A stretch of DNA of 64,000 bases from Sphingobacteriales bacterium (GTDB lineage Bacteria > Bacteroidota > Bacteroidia > Sphingobacteriales > Sphingobacteriaceae), in contig JACXVB010000011.1 of assembly GCA_014763615.1 (NCBI GenBank), positions 1 to 64,000 of the forward strand, in the 5' to 3' direction. This document shows, piece after piece, positions 9,066-18,575 of this stretch (its first letter is position 1; each line of letters begins with the position of its first letter). Both the position numbers and the translations under genes were made by a program. A model generated the notes under the pieces. The model had not been told where the DNA came from, searched no databases, and saw nothing but the letters and a program-made list of their open reading frames with translations.

Positions 9066-9620
9066 TTAAGCCAGAGATTTGATCACCTTAGCCGGATTTC
9101 CTACTGCCATAGAATTATCAGGAATAGCTTTGGTAACCACACTTCCAGCACCAACAACACAATTATTACCGATGGTAATTCCCGGTAAAATAATAGCTCC
9201 TCCACCAATCCAACAATCATTTCCAATGGTAATGGGTTTAGAGCACTCTAAAGTTTTTCGGGTTTCTTTATCTAGCGGATGTGTGGCTGCGTAAATCTGC
9301 ACTGCTGGGCCAAACAAAACATTTGAGCCGATGGTGATTTTCATGGTGTCTAAAACCACGCAGTTTACATTAAAATATACATTGTCTCCGCAATAGATGT
9401 TAGTGCCATAATCGCAATGAAAGGGAGGTTCTATGTATAAATTTTTTCCAGCGTTTGGGATCAACTCTTTAATCAAATCTTTAGCCGGTTTTGTGACTAA
9501 ATATTCGCTAATGTTTAATTGACGCAATAAGCGTTTGGCATGTCGGCGTTCTTTTAGCAATTCGGCATCAGAAGCTAAATACAATTCGCCAGCCAGCATT
9601 TTTTCTTTTTCGCTTTTCAT
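9066..9620 (-). CDS. Sugar O-acetyltransferase (Maa/LacA/NodL type)
   Basis: 184 residues. The N-terminal Mac domain begins KEKMLAGELYLASDAELLKERRHAKRLLR. A left-handed beta-helix of hexapeptide repeats follows, with FNVNCVVLD, VLFGPAVQIYAATHPLD (catalytic His in the ATHPLD block) and IGNDCWIGGGAIILPGITIG. It transfers acetyl from acetyl-CoA to a sugar hydroxyl. The natural acceptor cannot be told from sequence. Confidence 0.88.
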   Translation of the reverse strand: MKSEKEKMLAGELYLASDAELLKERRHAKRLLRQLNISEYLVTKPAKDLIKELIPNAGKNLYIEPPFHCDYGTNIYCGDNVYFNVNCVVLDTMKITIGSNVLFGPAVQIYAATHPLDKETRKTLECSKPITIGNDCWIGGGAIILPGITIGNNCVVGAGSVVTKAIPDNSMAVGNPAKVIKSLA

Positions 9621-9882
9621 TTTTTGAAGATAGTTAGATTTAGATAAAGGAGCAAGGAATAAAGATGAAAGAGTTTGATGTTTAACTTTGTTAAATAAAC
9701 CTGATTGCAGCGTTATCCTTTTTTTTGTGCCCCTCGGCTCCGCTCTGGGTAAAAAAAAGATTTAGCGCCCGCCTGAACGGAACGGGCAGGGAAAGCAGGA
9801 CTACCGGAACCTTATGAAATGCTGTTTTTGCTTTTCTACTAAAATAATGGATTTAAAATGACAAGCCTTTAAAGTATAAAAC

Positions 9883-9890
9883 TAAATTTG
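9883..9890 (+). promoter_or_regulatory. Bacteroidota -7 box (TAAATTTG) for the M16 pair
   Basis: TAAATTTG fits TAnnTTTG and lies 16 bp before the ATG at 9907. The 286 bp between 9621 and 9906 shows no gene. Confidence 0.45.
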
Positions 9891-9906
9891 CGCTCAAAGA
9901 TGGATT

Positions 9907-11142
9907 ATGGTAAAATTTGAGCGATTTATTTTAGAAAATGGTTTACGTGTTTTGGTGCATGAAGATGACACCACACCCATGGCGGTGCTAAACATCTTGT
10001 ATGATGTAGGTGCGAGAGACGAGAACCCAGAACAAACGGGTTTTGCGCATTTATTTGAGCACTTGATGTTTGGTGGGTCAATCAATATTCCTTCTTATGA
10101 CGAGCCTTTGCAGCGTGTGGGTGGAGAAAATAATGCTTTTACCAGCAATGACATGACCAATTATTATCTCACTTTGCCGACAAGTAATTTAGAAACTGCT
10201 TTTTGGTTAGAATCAGACCGAATGCTGAGCTTGGCTTTCTCTGAAAAGAGCTTAGAAGTACAAAAAAATGTGGTTTGCGAAGAGTTTAAGCAACGTTATT
10301 TGAATCAGCCTTACGGCGATGTTTGGTTAAAGCTTCGTCCGTTGGTTTATCAAAAACATCCTTATCGTTGGGCTACCATTGGTAAAGAACTTTCCCATAT
10401 AGAAAATGCAAAAATTGAGGATGTAAAAGCATTTTTTAAAAAGCATTACAATCCACAAAATGCCATTATGGTAGTAGGTGGAGCTGTTAAATTGGATCAA
10501 GTGAAGGCTTTAGCCGAAAAATGGTTTGGGCCGATTCCTTCTGGAGAAAAGTATGTAAGGAATTTACCTCAAGAGCCTGTTCAAAATCAAGAAATTACAG
10601 AAATTGTAAAAGCAGATGTGCCTTTAAATGCCATTTATAAAGCTTTTAAAATGCCGGGTAGGATGGAAGCCGGTTATCCAGCAATTGATTTAATTTCTGA
10701 TATTCTATCGCAAGGGAAGTCATCCAGATTGTATCAAAACCTAGTGCAACAAAACCCTGTTTTCTCTGATATCAAAGCTTATAATTATGGTAGTTTAGAT
10801 ACTGGAATGTTTGTGGTTGAGGGTAGATTGTCTCCAGAAGTAAAACCAGAAGAAGCAGATGAATTGATTTGGAAGGAATTAGAAAGTCTGAAATCTGAAC
10901 CTGTTTTACCTGAAGAATTGATTAAAGTGAAAAATAAATATGAATCGGTTAAGCAGTTTGAGGAGATGAGTTTGCTAGATAAAGCCATGAACTTGGCGTA
11001 TTATGAACTGTTAGGAGAGGCTAATTTGGTAAATACCGAGATCAATAATTATTTAAAAGTGAGTGTAGCCGATATTCAACACTATGCCAATGCGTTATTC
11101 TCCAGAGAAAAATCCACTACTTTATTTTATTTAGCTAATTAA
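9907..11142 (+). CDS. M16 zinc peptidase, catalytic subunit
   Basis: 411 residues, pitrilysin/MPP-like. The inverted zinc motif HxxEH is present as H48-L-F-E51-H52 (GFAHLFEHLMFGG). The downstream glutamate region VVCEEFKQRYLNQPYG supplies the third ligand. No signal peptide is visible, so it is probably cytoplasmic. It lies 1 bp upstream of a second M16 gene without the zinc motif. This catalytic-plus-inactive pairing is the usual heterodimer form of bacterial M16B enzymes. Substrate unknown. Confidence 0.87.
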   Translation: MVKFERFILENGLRVLVHEDDTTPMAVLNILYDVGARDENPEQTGFAHLFEHLMFGGSINIPSYDEPLQRVGGENNAFTSNDMTNYYLTLPTSNLETAFWLESDRMLSLAFSEKSLEVQKNVVCEEFKQRYLNQPYGDVWLKLRPLVYQKHPYRWATIGKELSHIENAKIEDVKAFFKKHYNPQNAIMVVGGAVKLDQVKALAEKWFGPIPSGEKYVRNLPQEPVQNQEITEIVKADVPLNAIYKAFKMPGRMEAGYPAIDLISDILSQGKSSRLYQNLVQQNPVFSDIKAYNYGSLDTGMFVVEGRLSPEVKPEEADELIWKELESLKSEPVLPEELIKVKNKYESVKQFEEMSLLDKAMNLAYYELLGEANLVNTEINNYLKVSVADIQHYANALFSREKSTTLFYLAN

Positions 11143-11143
11143 T

Positions 11144-12415
11144 ATGTTAGACAGAACCATAGAACCTGCTTTTCAGCAGATTACTGATATTCATTTTATT
11201 GAGGCCAAAAAACATTTGCTAAGTAATCAGATTCCGGTTTTTGAAGTGAACGCTGGCGAACAAGATTTGGTGAGAATAGAATTTATTTTCCAAAATGTAG
11301 CTTGGGAAAAGTCTAAACCTTTGCTGCCTAGCGTGTGCAATAGCATGTTGACAGAAGGTACCCATTCACTTTCTGCTGCCCAGATTGCATCAAAAATAGA
11401 TTTCTATGGAGCTTTTTTTCAAACAGAATACAGTTTTGATCAATCTTCACTTACCTTGTTTTCGCTTAATAAGCATGTAGCGCATACTTTGCCTATCATT
11501 AAAGAAATGCTTACAGCTTCAATCTTTCCAGAAAAAGAATTGAATACTTTTTTAAGAAATCAACAGCAGAAATTAAAAGTAGGTTTAGAGAAAAATAGTG
11601 TTTTGGCGAGAAGATCTTTTAATCGGGCTTTATTTGGCGATAGTTTGTATGGTTATCCTTATGAGTTGAAAGATTATGATGAAGTGAAAAGAGCGGATTT
11701 ACTCGCTTATTATCAAGAAATGTATCATCCTAAAAATTGTACGATCATAGTCTCTGGTAAAATTCAAGAAGAAACTATTGCGCATTTAGAGCAGCTTTTT
11801 GGGTCATGGAGTACAGAGGTGACTTTGAAGGAATTTAATATCAATATCCAACCTGATGAGCAGAAATGGCATGATATAGAAAAACCTCAGGCTCTGCAAT
11901 CGGCCATTAGGTTAGGAATTTCAACGGTTAATCGAACGCATCCTGATTTCATGGGATTACAAGTTTTGAATACCGTTTTAGGAGGCTATTTTGGAAGTAG
12001 ATTGATGGCTAACATCAGAGAAGATAAGGGTTATACTTACGGAATTGGCTCGGCAAATGTTACCTTGCAACATGCCGGCTTTTTCTTTATTGCATCAGAA
12101 GTAGGAGCAGATGTTTGCGGAGCAACCCTTACCGAAATTGAGAAGGAAATAGCTATTTTGAAAACAGAACTGATCCCGAACGAAGAATTAGCTTTAGTTA
12201 GAAATTATTTAATGGGTAGTTTATTGGGTAGTTTAGAGAATGCTTTTTCTCATGCAGATAAATTTAAAAACTTGTATTTCTATGGTTTGGGATATGATTA
12301 CTATGATCAATACATCCAAACTATTCAGAATATCAATGCAGAAGAATTGAGAGCATTAGCCAATAAATATTGGAATTTTGAAGATTTCTATAAGGTGATT
12401 GTAGGGAAAATGTAA
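11144..12415 (+). CDS. M16 peptidase-like, non-catalytic partner subunit
   Basis: 423 residues with the M16 fold but no HxxEH; the equivalent region reads LLPSVCNSMLTEGTHSL. The C-terminal half keeps the substrate-side R/Y motif (GGYFGSRLMANIREDKGYTYG) that M16 partner subunits contribute to the active site. It is translated directly after the catalytic gene, consistent with a heterodimer. Confidence 0.83.
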   Translation: MLDRTIEPAFQQITDIHFIEAKKHLLSNQIPVFEVNAGEQDLVRIEFIFQNVAWEKSKPLLPSVCNSMLTEGTHSLSAAQIASKIDFYGAFFQTEYSFDQSSLTLFSLNKHVAHTLPIIKEMLTASIFPEKELNTFLRNQQQKLKVGLEKNSVLARRSFNRALFGDSLYGYPYELKDYDEVKRADLLAYYQEMYHPKNCTIIVSGKIQEETIAHLEQLFGSWSTEVTLKEFNINIQPDEQKWHDIEKPQALQSAIRLGISTVNRTHPDFMGLQVLNTVLGGYFGSRLMANIREDKGYTYGIGSANVTLQHAGFFFIASEVGADVCGATLTEIEKEIAILKTELIPNEELALVRNYLMGSLLGSLENAFSHADKFKNLYFYGLGYDYYDQYIQTIQNINAEELRALANKYWNFEDFYKVIVGKM

Positions 12416-12474
12416 ACAGGATATAGTTAAATGATTAAGTTTTAACTATTCTATAATTAAGTTCAAAAAAAAAT

Positions 12475-12482
12475 TAACTTTG
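12475..12482 (+). promoter_or_regulatory. Bacteroidota -7 box (TAACTTTG) for guaB
   Basis: TAACTTTG matches TAnnTTTG. The guaB ATG is 34 bp downstream of the box, leaving a leader of roughly 28 nt. Confidence 0.55.
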
Positions 12483-12516
12483 TACGGCAAATAAACACCC
12501 TTAATTATTTGCCCAT

Positions 12517-13986
12517 ATGCAACTTGATTCCAATAAATTTCTTGCCGAAGGTTTAACTTATGATGATGTACTTTTGGTTCCGGCCTATTCTGAAGTTTTA
12601 CCTAGAGAAGTGGATACTTCTAGCTATTTTACTAAAAAGATAAAATTAAATGTGCCCATTGTTTCTGCTGCAATGGATACCGTGACTGATTCTAAACTGG
12701 CCATTGCCATAGCGCAGGCGGGTGGAATTGGCGTTTTACATAAAAACATGAGTATTGAAGCTCAGGCTGATGAAGTAAGAAGAGTAAAACGTTCTGAAAG
12801 CGGGATGATTCAAGATCCGGTAACCTTACGTGAGGATGCTTTGGTAGGAGACGCTTTTAAAATTATGAGAGAATACCATATTGGAGGTATTCCGATAATC
12901 TCTGATGAAAATGTGCTATTAGGTATCATTACCAATCGCGATTTAAGATTTCAGAAAAATATGAAACAAAGTATCAGTGAGGTAATGACCAAAACCAATC
13001 TGATTACTGCACCAGAAGGCACTACTTTAACACAAGCAGAAGCCATTCTCCAAAATTATAAAATTGAAAAATTACCTGTGGTTAATAAATCAGGGAAACT
13101 GAGTGGTTTAATCACTTTTAAAGATATTCAGAAATTTAAAAACTTCCCACAAGCTTGTAAAGATGAGCATGGCAGATTAAGAGTAGGTGCTGCTGTTGGC
13201 GTAACGCATGATACCATGGAACGTGTGGCTGCTTTGGTAAAAGCAGGAGTAGATGTCATTGCTATTGATACTGCTCATGGCCATTCAAAAGGGGTAATTA
13301 ATCAGTTAAAAGAAGTAAAAGCAAAATACCCCAACTTACAAGTGATAGCAGGAAATGTGGCTACCGCTGAAGGAGCGAAAGCTTTAGCCGATGCTGGTGC
13401 TGATGGCGTGAAAGTGGGAATTGGACCAGGTTCTATTTGTACTACCAGAATTATTGCTGGTGTGGGTGTTCCGCAATTGTATGCGGTTTATGAAGCAGCC
13501 AAAGGTTTAGCAGGTACAGGCGTTCCGGTAATTGCTGATGGCGGAATTAAATACACTGGAGATATTGCTAAAGCCATTGCAGCGGGTGCAAGTTCTATTA
13601 TGGCAGGTTCTTTATTTGCTGGAGTAGAAGAATCTCCAGGCGAGACCATCATTTATGAAGGACGTAAATTCAAATCTTACCGCGGAATGGGTTCTGTGGA
13701 AGCGATGGAATCTGGTTCTAAAGATCGTTATTTCCAAGATGTAGAAGATGATATCAAAAAATTGGTGCCAGAAGGTATTGTAGGTCGGGTGCCTTATAAA
13801 GGAACTTTAGCCGAAGTGATGCATCAATATGTTGGAGGATTAAAAGCAAGTATGGGCTATTGTGGAGCAAAAGATATTGAAACCTTACAAAAAGCACAAT
13901 TTGTGAAAATTACGGCTTCGGGTATCCGCGAGTCGCATCCACATGATATCACTATTACTAAAGAAGCTCCGAATTATAGTAGGTAG
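12517..13986 (+). CDS. guaB: IMP dehydrogenase
   Basis: Catalyses NAD-dependent oxidation of IMP to XMP, the committed step of GTP synthesis. 489 residues, full length. The TIM-barrel start is [17 protein letters not shown], with two CBS domains inserted at about residues 95-205. The catalytic cysteine loop is GPGSICTT (about C308). The flap and NAD region follows as [18 protein letters not shown]. It has its own promoter and stands alone. Confidence 0.95.
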   Translation: MQLDSNKFLAEGLTYDDVLLVPAYSEVLPREVDTSSYFTKKIKLNVPIVSAAMDTVTDSKLAIAIAQAGGIGVLHKNMSIEAQADEVRRVKRSESGMIQDPVTLREDALVGDAFKIMREYHIGGIPIISDENVLLGIITNRDLRFQKNMKQSISEVMTKTNLITAPEGTTLTQAEAILQNYKIEKLPVVNKSGKLSGLITFKDIQKFKNFPQACKDEHGRLRVGAAVGVTHDTMERVAALVKAGVDVIAIDTAHGHSKGVINQLKEVKAKYPNLQVIAGNVATAEGAKALADAGADGVKVGIGPGSICTTRIIAGVGVPQLYAVYEAAKGLAGTGVPVIADGGIKYTGDIAKAIAAGASSIMAGSLFAGVEESPGETIIYEGRKFKSYRGMGSVEAMESGSKDRYFQDVEDDIKKLVPEGIVGRVPYKGTLAEVMHQYVGGLKASMGYCGAKDIETLQKAQFVKITASGIRESHPHDITITKEAPNYSR

Positions 13987-14128
13987 TTGGTTGGTTAGTT
14001 GATGGTTCACTGGCTTCTTTTTTAGGGCGTTTTAACACGCTATCCGCTTTAGTTTTTTGATGAAGAATCAAAAAAGCTATCGCTGCTATCGTTAACGCAA
14101 ATAGAATCATTATATTTATAATCATCAT
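13958..14128 (-). CDS. Possible small single-span membrane protein
   Basis: A 56-residue frame starts at an ATG at 14126-14128 and ends at 13958, overlapping the last 29 bp of guaB on the opposite strand. Residues 2-22 form one strongly hydrophobic helix ([19 protein letters not shown]), then [17 protein letters not shown] gives a positive cytoplasmic tail rich in Lys and polar residues. The layout is that of a typical small membrane protein and the gap is otherwise empty. No family is recognised and no strong ribosome site is seen. Confidence 0.35.
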   Translation of the reverse strand: MMIINIMILFALTIAAIAFLILHQKTKADSVLKRPKKEASEPSTNQPTTYYNSELL

Positions 14129-14161
14129 CAAATTGACAAATTATCAAATCTTCAAATCAAT

Positions 14162-14848
14162 ATGTCACACAAAGAAGAACATTTTTCAGGCTCAGATTTT
14201 TTGCAGGATGTAGCCATAGGAATGGCCGATGGTTTAACCGTTCCTTTTGCATTGGCTGCGGGTTTAAGCGGCGCAGTAAGTTCTAATGGAATTATTATTA
14301 CTGCTGGTTTAGCAGAGATTATTGCGGGCTCTATTGCTATGGGATTAGGTGGATATATTGCCGGTAAAACAGAATATGACCATTTTTTTTCTGAACAAAA
14401 GCGTGAGTATGAAGAAGTGGAGAATGTTCCGCAAAAAGAGCGTGAAGAAGTAATGGAGATTTTGGGTGAGTACGGTTTATCGGCAAAAAGCCAAGAAATA
14501 GTAGTTGCCGAGCTAGAAAAAGATAAAGATAAATGGGTGGAGTTTATGATGAGGTTTGAGTTAGGCTTAGAAGAACCCCATCTTAACGCTGCTCGTAAAA
14601 GTGCCATTACCATTGCTTTATCTTATGTTGCAGGAGGTTTTATTCCTTTAGGTCCTTATTTCTTTGCAAGCAATAGCGAAGATGGACTTTATGCTTCCAT
14701 CATCATCACTTTAATAGCACTCTTTATTTTTGGATTCTTTAAAAGTAAAGCTACCGGACAATCAACTTGGGCGGGTGCCTTTAAAACCATGTTTATCGGC
14801 GCTTTAGCTGCCGGAGCGGCATTCTTTATTGCTCGATTAATTAGTTGA
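14162..14848 (+). CDS. VIT1/CCC1-family Fe2+/Mn2+ transporter
   Basis: 228 residues, five hydrophobic segments. The conserved first block reads DVAIGMADGLTVPFALAAGLSG, followed by IAGSIAMGLGGYIAGKTE. The cytoplasmic metal-binding helix between segments 2 and 3 is Glu-rich (EQKREYEEVENVPQKEREEVMEIL), as in this family. Family members move ferrous iron or manganese out of the cytosol. Confidence 0.87.
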   Translation: MSHKEEHFSGSDFLQDVAIGMADGLTVPFALAAGLSGAVSSNGIIITAGLAEIIAGSIAMGLGGYIAGKTEYDHFFSEQKREYEEVENVPQKEREEVMEILGEYGLSAKSQEIVVAELEKDKDKWVEFMMRFELGLEEPHLNAARKSAITIALSYVAGGFIPLGPYFFASNSEDGLYASIIITLIALFIFGFFKSKATGQSTWAGAFKTMFIGALAAGAAFFIARLIS

Positions 14849-14856
14849 TAAAGACC

Positions 14857-14950
14857 GAAGTCAGAAGTCGGATGACCGAGGTATATCAGCATACTATCAA
14901 TTTAAGATGATAAAATAAATCTTCCGACCTCCGACGTCGGACTTCAGACT
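14857..14950. repeat. Imperfect inverted repeat between VIT and LOG genes
   Basis: The left arm near 14857-14882 (CGAAGTCAGAAGTCGGATGA) and the right arm at 14921-14950 (CTTCCGACCTCCGACGTCGG and on) are imperfect reverse complements of about 25 bp. The arms are rich in GAAGTC/GACTTC units and the right arm ends in a short T run at 14950-14954. It could be a dispersed intergenic repeat that also works as a terminator. Confidence 0.45.
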
Positions 14951-14957
14951 TTTTAAT

Positions 14958-15545
14958 ATGATCAAATCTCTTTGTGTGTATTGTGGCTCTAACTTTAATC
15001 AAGATCCGCAATTGAAAGCTGCCGTAGAAAGTTTAGCTGATGTGATGGTAAAACAACAAATCCGTTTAGTTTATGGTGGAGGAAGTGTGGGTGTTATGGG
15101 ATTAATTGCCGACGCAGTATTGTTAGAAGGAGGAGAAGCAATAGGTGTGATTCCACAGTTTTTAATGGATAAAGAAGTTGGACATAAAGGTTTAACCGAG
15201 ATGATTGTAACCGAAAACATGCACCAACGTAAACAGAAAATGGCCGATTTGGCAGACGGTTTTCTAATATTGCCAGGAGGTTTTGGTACTTTAGAAGAGT
15301 TTTTTGAAGTCCTCACTTGGCTACAATTAGGCTTACACAAAAAACCGATAGGTGTCTTAAATATTAACGGATTTTACAATCCGCTTTTTAAACAAATGGA
15401 TGTCATGGTTGAGCAAAGATTTTTAAAACCTATCAACAGAAACTTGGTCATTAATGAAGCTGATCCTCAAAAAATGATTGATTTAATGAATACGTTTGAA
15501 GCCGAGCCAGATGAGGTTTGGTTTAGAGAACGTAACCTTATATAA
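14958..15545 (+). CDS. LOG-family (TIGR00730) nucleotide phosphoribohydrolase
   Basis: 195 residues, Rossmann-like. The LOG signature PGGFGTLEEFFEVLTW is present around residues 107-122, after RKQKMADLADGFLILP. LOG proteins cleave the N-glycosidic bond of nucleotide 5'-monophosphates, including cytokinin precursors. In non-plant-associated bacteria the true role is unclear. Confidence 0.87.
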   Translation: MIKSLCVYCGSNFNQDPQLKAAVESLADVMVKQQIRLVYGGGSVGVMGLIADAVLLEGGEAIGVIPQFLMDKEVGHKGLTEMIVTENMHQRKQKMADLADGFLILPGGFGTLEEFFEVLTWLQLGLHKKPIGVLNINGFYNPLFKQMDVMVEQRFLKPINRNLVINEADPQKMIDLMNTFEAEPDEVWFRERNLI

Positions 15546-15561
15546 ATTGATATTTACGATA

Positions 15562-15585
15562 TAAACTATAAATATTTATAGTTTA
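15562..15585. terminator. 24-bp perfect palindrome between convergent genes
   Basis: Positions 15562-15573 are the exact reverse complement of 15574-15585, AT-rich with no loop. It lies between the convergent ends of the LOG gene (15545) and the response regulator (15727). A shared terminator is the simplest reading, but there is no T tract, so a protein-binding palindrome is also possible. Confidence 0.35.
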
Positions 15586-15726
15586 AGCTAACTTTTAAAG
15601 GAAAACATATTATTTTTCTGTCCATCAATTCCATCAATTTTATCCCAGTTATACAATATTTGTATTTGCGAGATTTAAAATGGTTTTGAGGTGAAATCTA
15701 AACATCACATCAGCAGATTTTAAAAT

Positions 15727-16377
15727 CTAAATTAAATTCTGTTTTTTTGCTAAAGCTACGGCTTCAATTTTTGAGTGAACTTGTAACTTGGTGTAGATGT
15801 TTTCGATATGCCTCCTAACAGTAGATGGAGATATAAACAAGTTTTCGGCTATCATGGTATAAGTTCTACCACTAGATAACTGTTCAAGCACTTCTACTTC
15901 TCTATTGGTGAGATTCACTATATCATCTTCATTATTTGGCTGAAAAGAGATGGGCTTACGCAATAAATTCAAGGCTTTTATTGCAATGGATGGCGTCATG
16001 ATGGCTCCTCCTGCTAAAGTTTCAACTATCGCATCGTACAATAATTGTGGTGAAGTTTCTTTTAGTAGATAACCATCAGCGCCTGCTTGTATTGCGTTAA
16101 ATATATTCTCATCATTATCAAAAACTGTGAGCATAATAATTTTTATCTGAGGATATTCTTGTTTAATAATTGCCGTGGTTTCAATTCCGTTTTTACTTGG
16201 CATTTCAATATCCATTAAAATTAAATCAGTATTTCTATGTTTTGGCAGTTTTTCAATACATTGTAAGCCATCATTGGCAGTAAAAGAAATATTAATATCG
16301 TTAAAAAGAGATAGTTTTTCTTTCACACTTTTGATGAGGAAGTTATTATCATCGATAATTGCGATATTAATTTTCAT
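15727..16377 (-). CDS. NarL/LuxR-type response regulator
   Basis: 216 residues. The receiver domain shows acidic D9-D10, phosphoacceptor D56 in LILMDIEMP, T84 in MLTVFD and K105 in YLLKE. A GerE/LuxR helix-turn-helix follows (LTNREVEVLEQLSSGRT, then STVRRHIENIYTKL). It is encoded 19 bp after the TPR histidine kinase on the same strand, so the two form a two-component pair. Confidence 0.9.
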   Translation of the reverse strand: MKINIAIIDDNNFLIKSVKEKLSLFNDINISFTANDGLQCIEKLPKHRNTDLILMDIEMPSKNGIETTAIIKQEYPQIKIIMLTVFDNDENIFNAIQAGADGYLLKETSPQLLYDAIVETLAGGAIMTPSIAIKALNLLRKPISFQPNNEDDIVNLTNREVEVLEQLSSGRTYTMIAENLFISPSTVRRHIENIYTKLQVHSKIEAVALAKKQNLI

Positions 16378-16396
16378 GGTTTAAATTAAAGTAGGT

Positions 16397-18214
16397 TTAA
16401 TTTCTAACTTCAAAACGGATTACAGTTTCATTCCCGATTTCTGAATGGAGTTCCAATTTGCTATTTAATTCTAAAGCTCGTTTTCTCATATTCAATAAGC
16501 CGTTTCCAGGCTCAATTTCGGTTTCTTTAAATCCTTTTCCATTGTCTTTTATCATAAATTGAATATTCGATTTTTCTTTGGAGATCAAAATTTGAATATA
16601 ACTAGCATCTGCATATTTAAGCGCATTAATGGTGGCTTCTTGAATGATTCTGAAAATATTTAAACCTTGAATACCTGTGAACACTTCATCTTCAGCAACT
16701 TCATTGTTAATCAATAATTCAATTTGGGCTTGGCTTTGCGACTGTTTTGCTTTTTCTATAAAATTAGCAATCCGGCTACGTAAATCTCTAATGGTGATGC
16801 CTTGCTTATTCATTGCCCAGATGGTATCACGTAATTCTTGAATGGTTTCTTTAGCAAATGAGCCAATGTTACTAAGCCTGTTTACTAAACTTTCATCCTT
16901 ATCTTTAACATAGTATTTTATGGTATCTATGGCAGAAATGATAAAACTCAGTTGAGCTCCAATATTGTCATGTAAATCTCTTGAAATGGATAATCGTTGT
17001 TCTTGTAATTTGTTTTGATTTTCAATTTGTTGGAAAGCTAATTTCAACTCATTATCTTGTTTTTGTTTAAGGTTTTTAAGTACTTGCTGTTTGTAAAACA
17101 AAAAGCCAATAAGCCCTATAATGATAACCAAAGCGCCTAATCCGAAAATCCAAGAATTACGATTATTAATTTTTGCCTGTTGTTGAAGGATTTTATTTTC
17201 TTTTTCTGCGGTTTCATATTTTGTAGAAATTTCTTCTACATCCTTTAGTTTCTGAACGTTGTACAAACTGTCATTTAATACGTTATAAGTTTTTAAACTT
17301 TCAAATGCTTTTTGGTAATTACCCAATTCTTCATAATTTCTGGTAATTTGGTCGTAGTTATATTTTTGAATATCTGTGAAGTTGATTTTCTTTGCCACAG
17401 CATTGCTTAATTCAAAGTATTGGTTAGAAGTTTGGTATTGTTTAGTTTCTTTATAAAATTCTCCTAATGCTGTAAAATTTAGCATTAAAGCGAAATCATC
17501 CTTCAATTTTTTTCTAATTTCAAGTGCTTGTTTTAGGTAGCTTTCTGATTTTTTGTAATCTTTAATCAGCAGTTGGTTGTATCCTAAAAACTCTAAGGAA
17601 TATCCAATTCCAACAGAGTCTTTCCGTTCTTGTTGTATTTTTAATGATTTTTCAAAACGTCTATTGGCTTCGGTATAATCACCTTCATCACGATATACCA
17701 CGCCACTTTCATTGTTAATACGGGCAATTCCTTCATAGTTTTTTTCTGATTCATATAATTTTAATGCTTTTTCATAAAACTCCAACGCTCTTTTGGGTTG
17801 TCTCAATTTGCGATACATTCTCGCTAAATCATCGTACAACAAACCCAATTTCTCTGTATTGCCCGACTTTTCTAACAAAGAAAGTGCCTTATAATAATAA
17901 ACTGAAGCGCTGTCCACCTTTCCTTTTCTGCCCAAAGCCAGACCGATGAAGCGCAAAAAATCGCCTTGATTGACTTTGTCATTTTGTGCTTCAGCTAGTT
18001 CATATCCAAATTGTGAAAGTTCTATTGTTTCATCAAATTTGGTTAGATAGTTTTCTTTAAAATAATTTTGTAGGACAGAAATTTGCTTTGGGTATGAATT
18101 TTCTTGTTTTACAATTTGCTTAACACTATCAACATCGCTTTTTAGCTGAGCAGTAGCCCAATTAGATAAATAAGCAATCATGCTAATCATGGTAAAAAGT
18201 AATTTATACCTCAT
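16397..18214 (-). CDS. TPR-domain sensor histidine kinase (HisKA_3 type)
   Basis: 605 residues. A signal or first membrane segment (5-22) is followed by about six tetratricopeptide repeats (residues 80-320, e.g. LGLLYDDLARMYRKLRQPKRA), a membrane helix at 355-375 and a coiled coil. The HisKA_3 motif has H415 in SRDLHDNIGAQL, and an ATPase domain follows with DNGKGF and GNGLLNMRKRA. The periplasmic TPR part is the sensor. It lies 43 bp downstream of the secreted-protein cluster on the same strand and could be co-transcribed with it. Confidence 0.88.
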   Translation of the reverse strand: MRYKLLFTMISMIAYLSNWATAQLKSDVDSVKQIVKQENSYPKQISVLQNYFKENYLTKFDETIELSQFGYELAEAQNDKVNQGDFLRFIGLALGRKGKVDSASVYYYKALSLLEKSGNTEKLGLLYDDLARMYRKLRQPKRALEFYEKALKLYESEKNYEGIARINNESGVVYRDEGDYTEANRRFEKSLKIQQERKDSVGIGYSLEFLGYNQLLIKDYKKSESYLKQALEIRKKLKDDFALMLNFTALGEFYKETKQYQTSNQYFELSNAVAKKINFTDIQKYNYDQITRNYEELGNYQKAFESLKTYNVLNDSLYNVQKLKDVEEISTKYETAEKENKILQQQAKINNRNSWIFGLGALVIIIGLIGFLFYKQQVLKNLKQKQDNELKLAFQQIENQNKLQEQRLSISRDLHDNIGAQLSFIISAIDTIKYYVKDKDESLVNRLSNIGSFAKETIQELRDTIWAMNKQGITIRDLRSRIANFIEKAKQSQSQAQIELLINNEVAEDEVFTGIQGLNIFRIIQEATINALKYADASYIQILISKEKSNIQFMIKDNGKGFKETEIEPGNGLLNMRKRALELNSKLELHSEIGNETVIRFEVRN

Positions 18215-18257
18215 ATTTAGAATGGTTTAAGTGCAATTGATCTGTTAAATTAAAAAA

Positions 18258-18575
18258 TTATGAGATATTTTCTGCTGACTTGAAAATTTTGAGTATTGAT
18301 TGTAAATACACTTTAAATGATTGCATCAATTCTTCTGAATTTAAGTTTTCTGTTGTAAAATTGTCTGATGAAGAGAAATGCTTATCTAATTGTTGCCATC
18401 TTTTTTCAATAGTTAGGTTTAATTCTTGTTCATATATATTGATTTTGGTTGCTTTAGTTTTTTTAGATTTCATTTCTAGCATTAATTCATAATCATGAAA
18501 AAAACTTTTTAGCAAAGTAATAATGTACAAAAGCAACACCATTAATAACAGATAGAAGATTGATAAAGCTATCAT
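18258..18575 (-). CDS. Hypothetical single-span membrane protein
   Basis: 105 residues. One N-terminal helix (ALSIFYLLLMVLLLYIITLL) is followed by a charged, helical soluble part. It begins on the base next to the stop codon of the upstream gene, so the two are translationally linked. No family recognised. Confidence 0.5.
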   Translation of the reverse strand: MIALSIFYLLLMVLLLYIITLLKSFFHDYELMLEMKSKKTKATKINIYEQELNLTIEKRWQQLDKHFSSSDNFTTENLNSEELMQSFKVYLQSILKIFKSAENIS

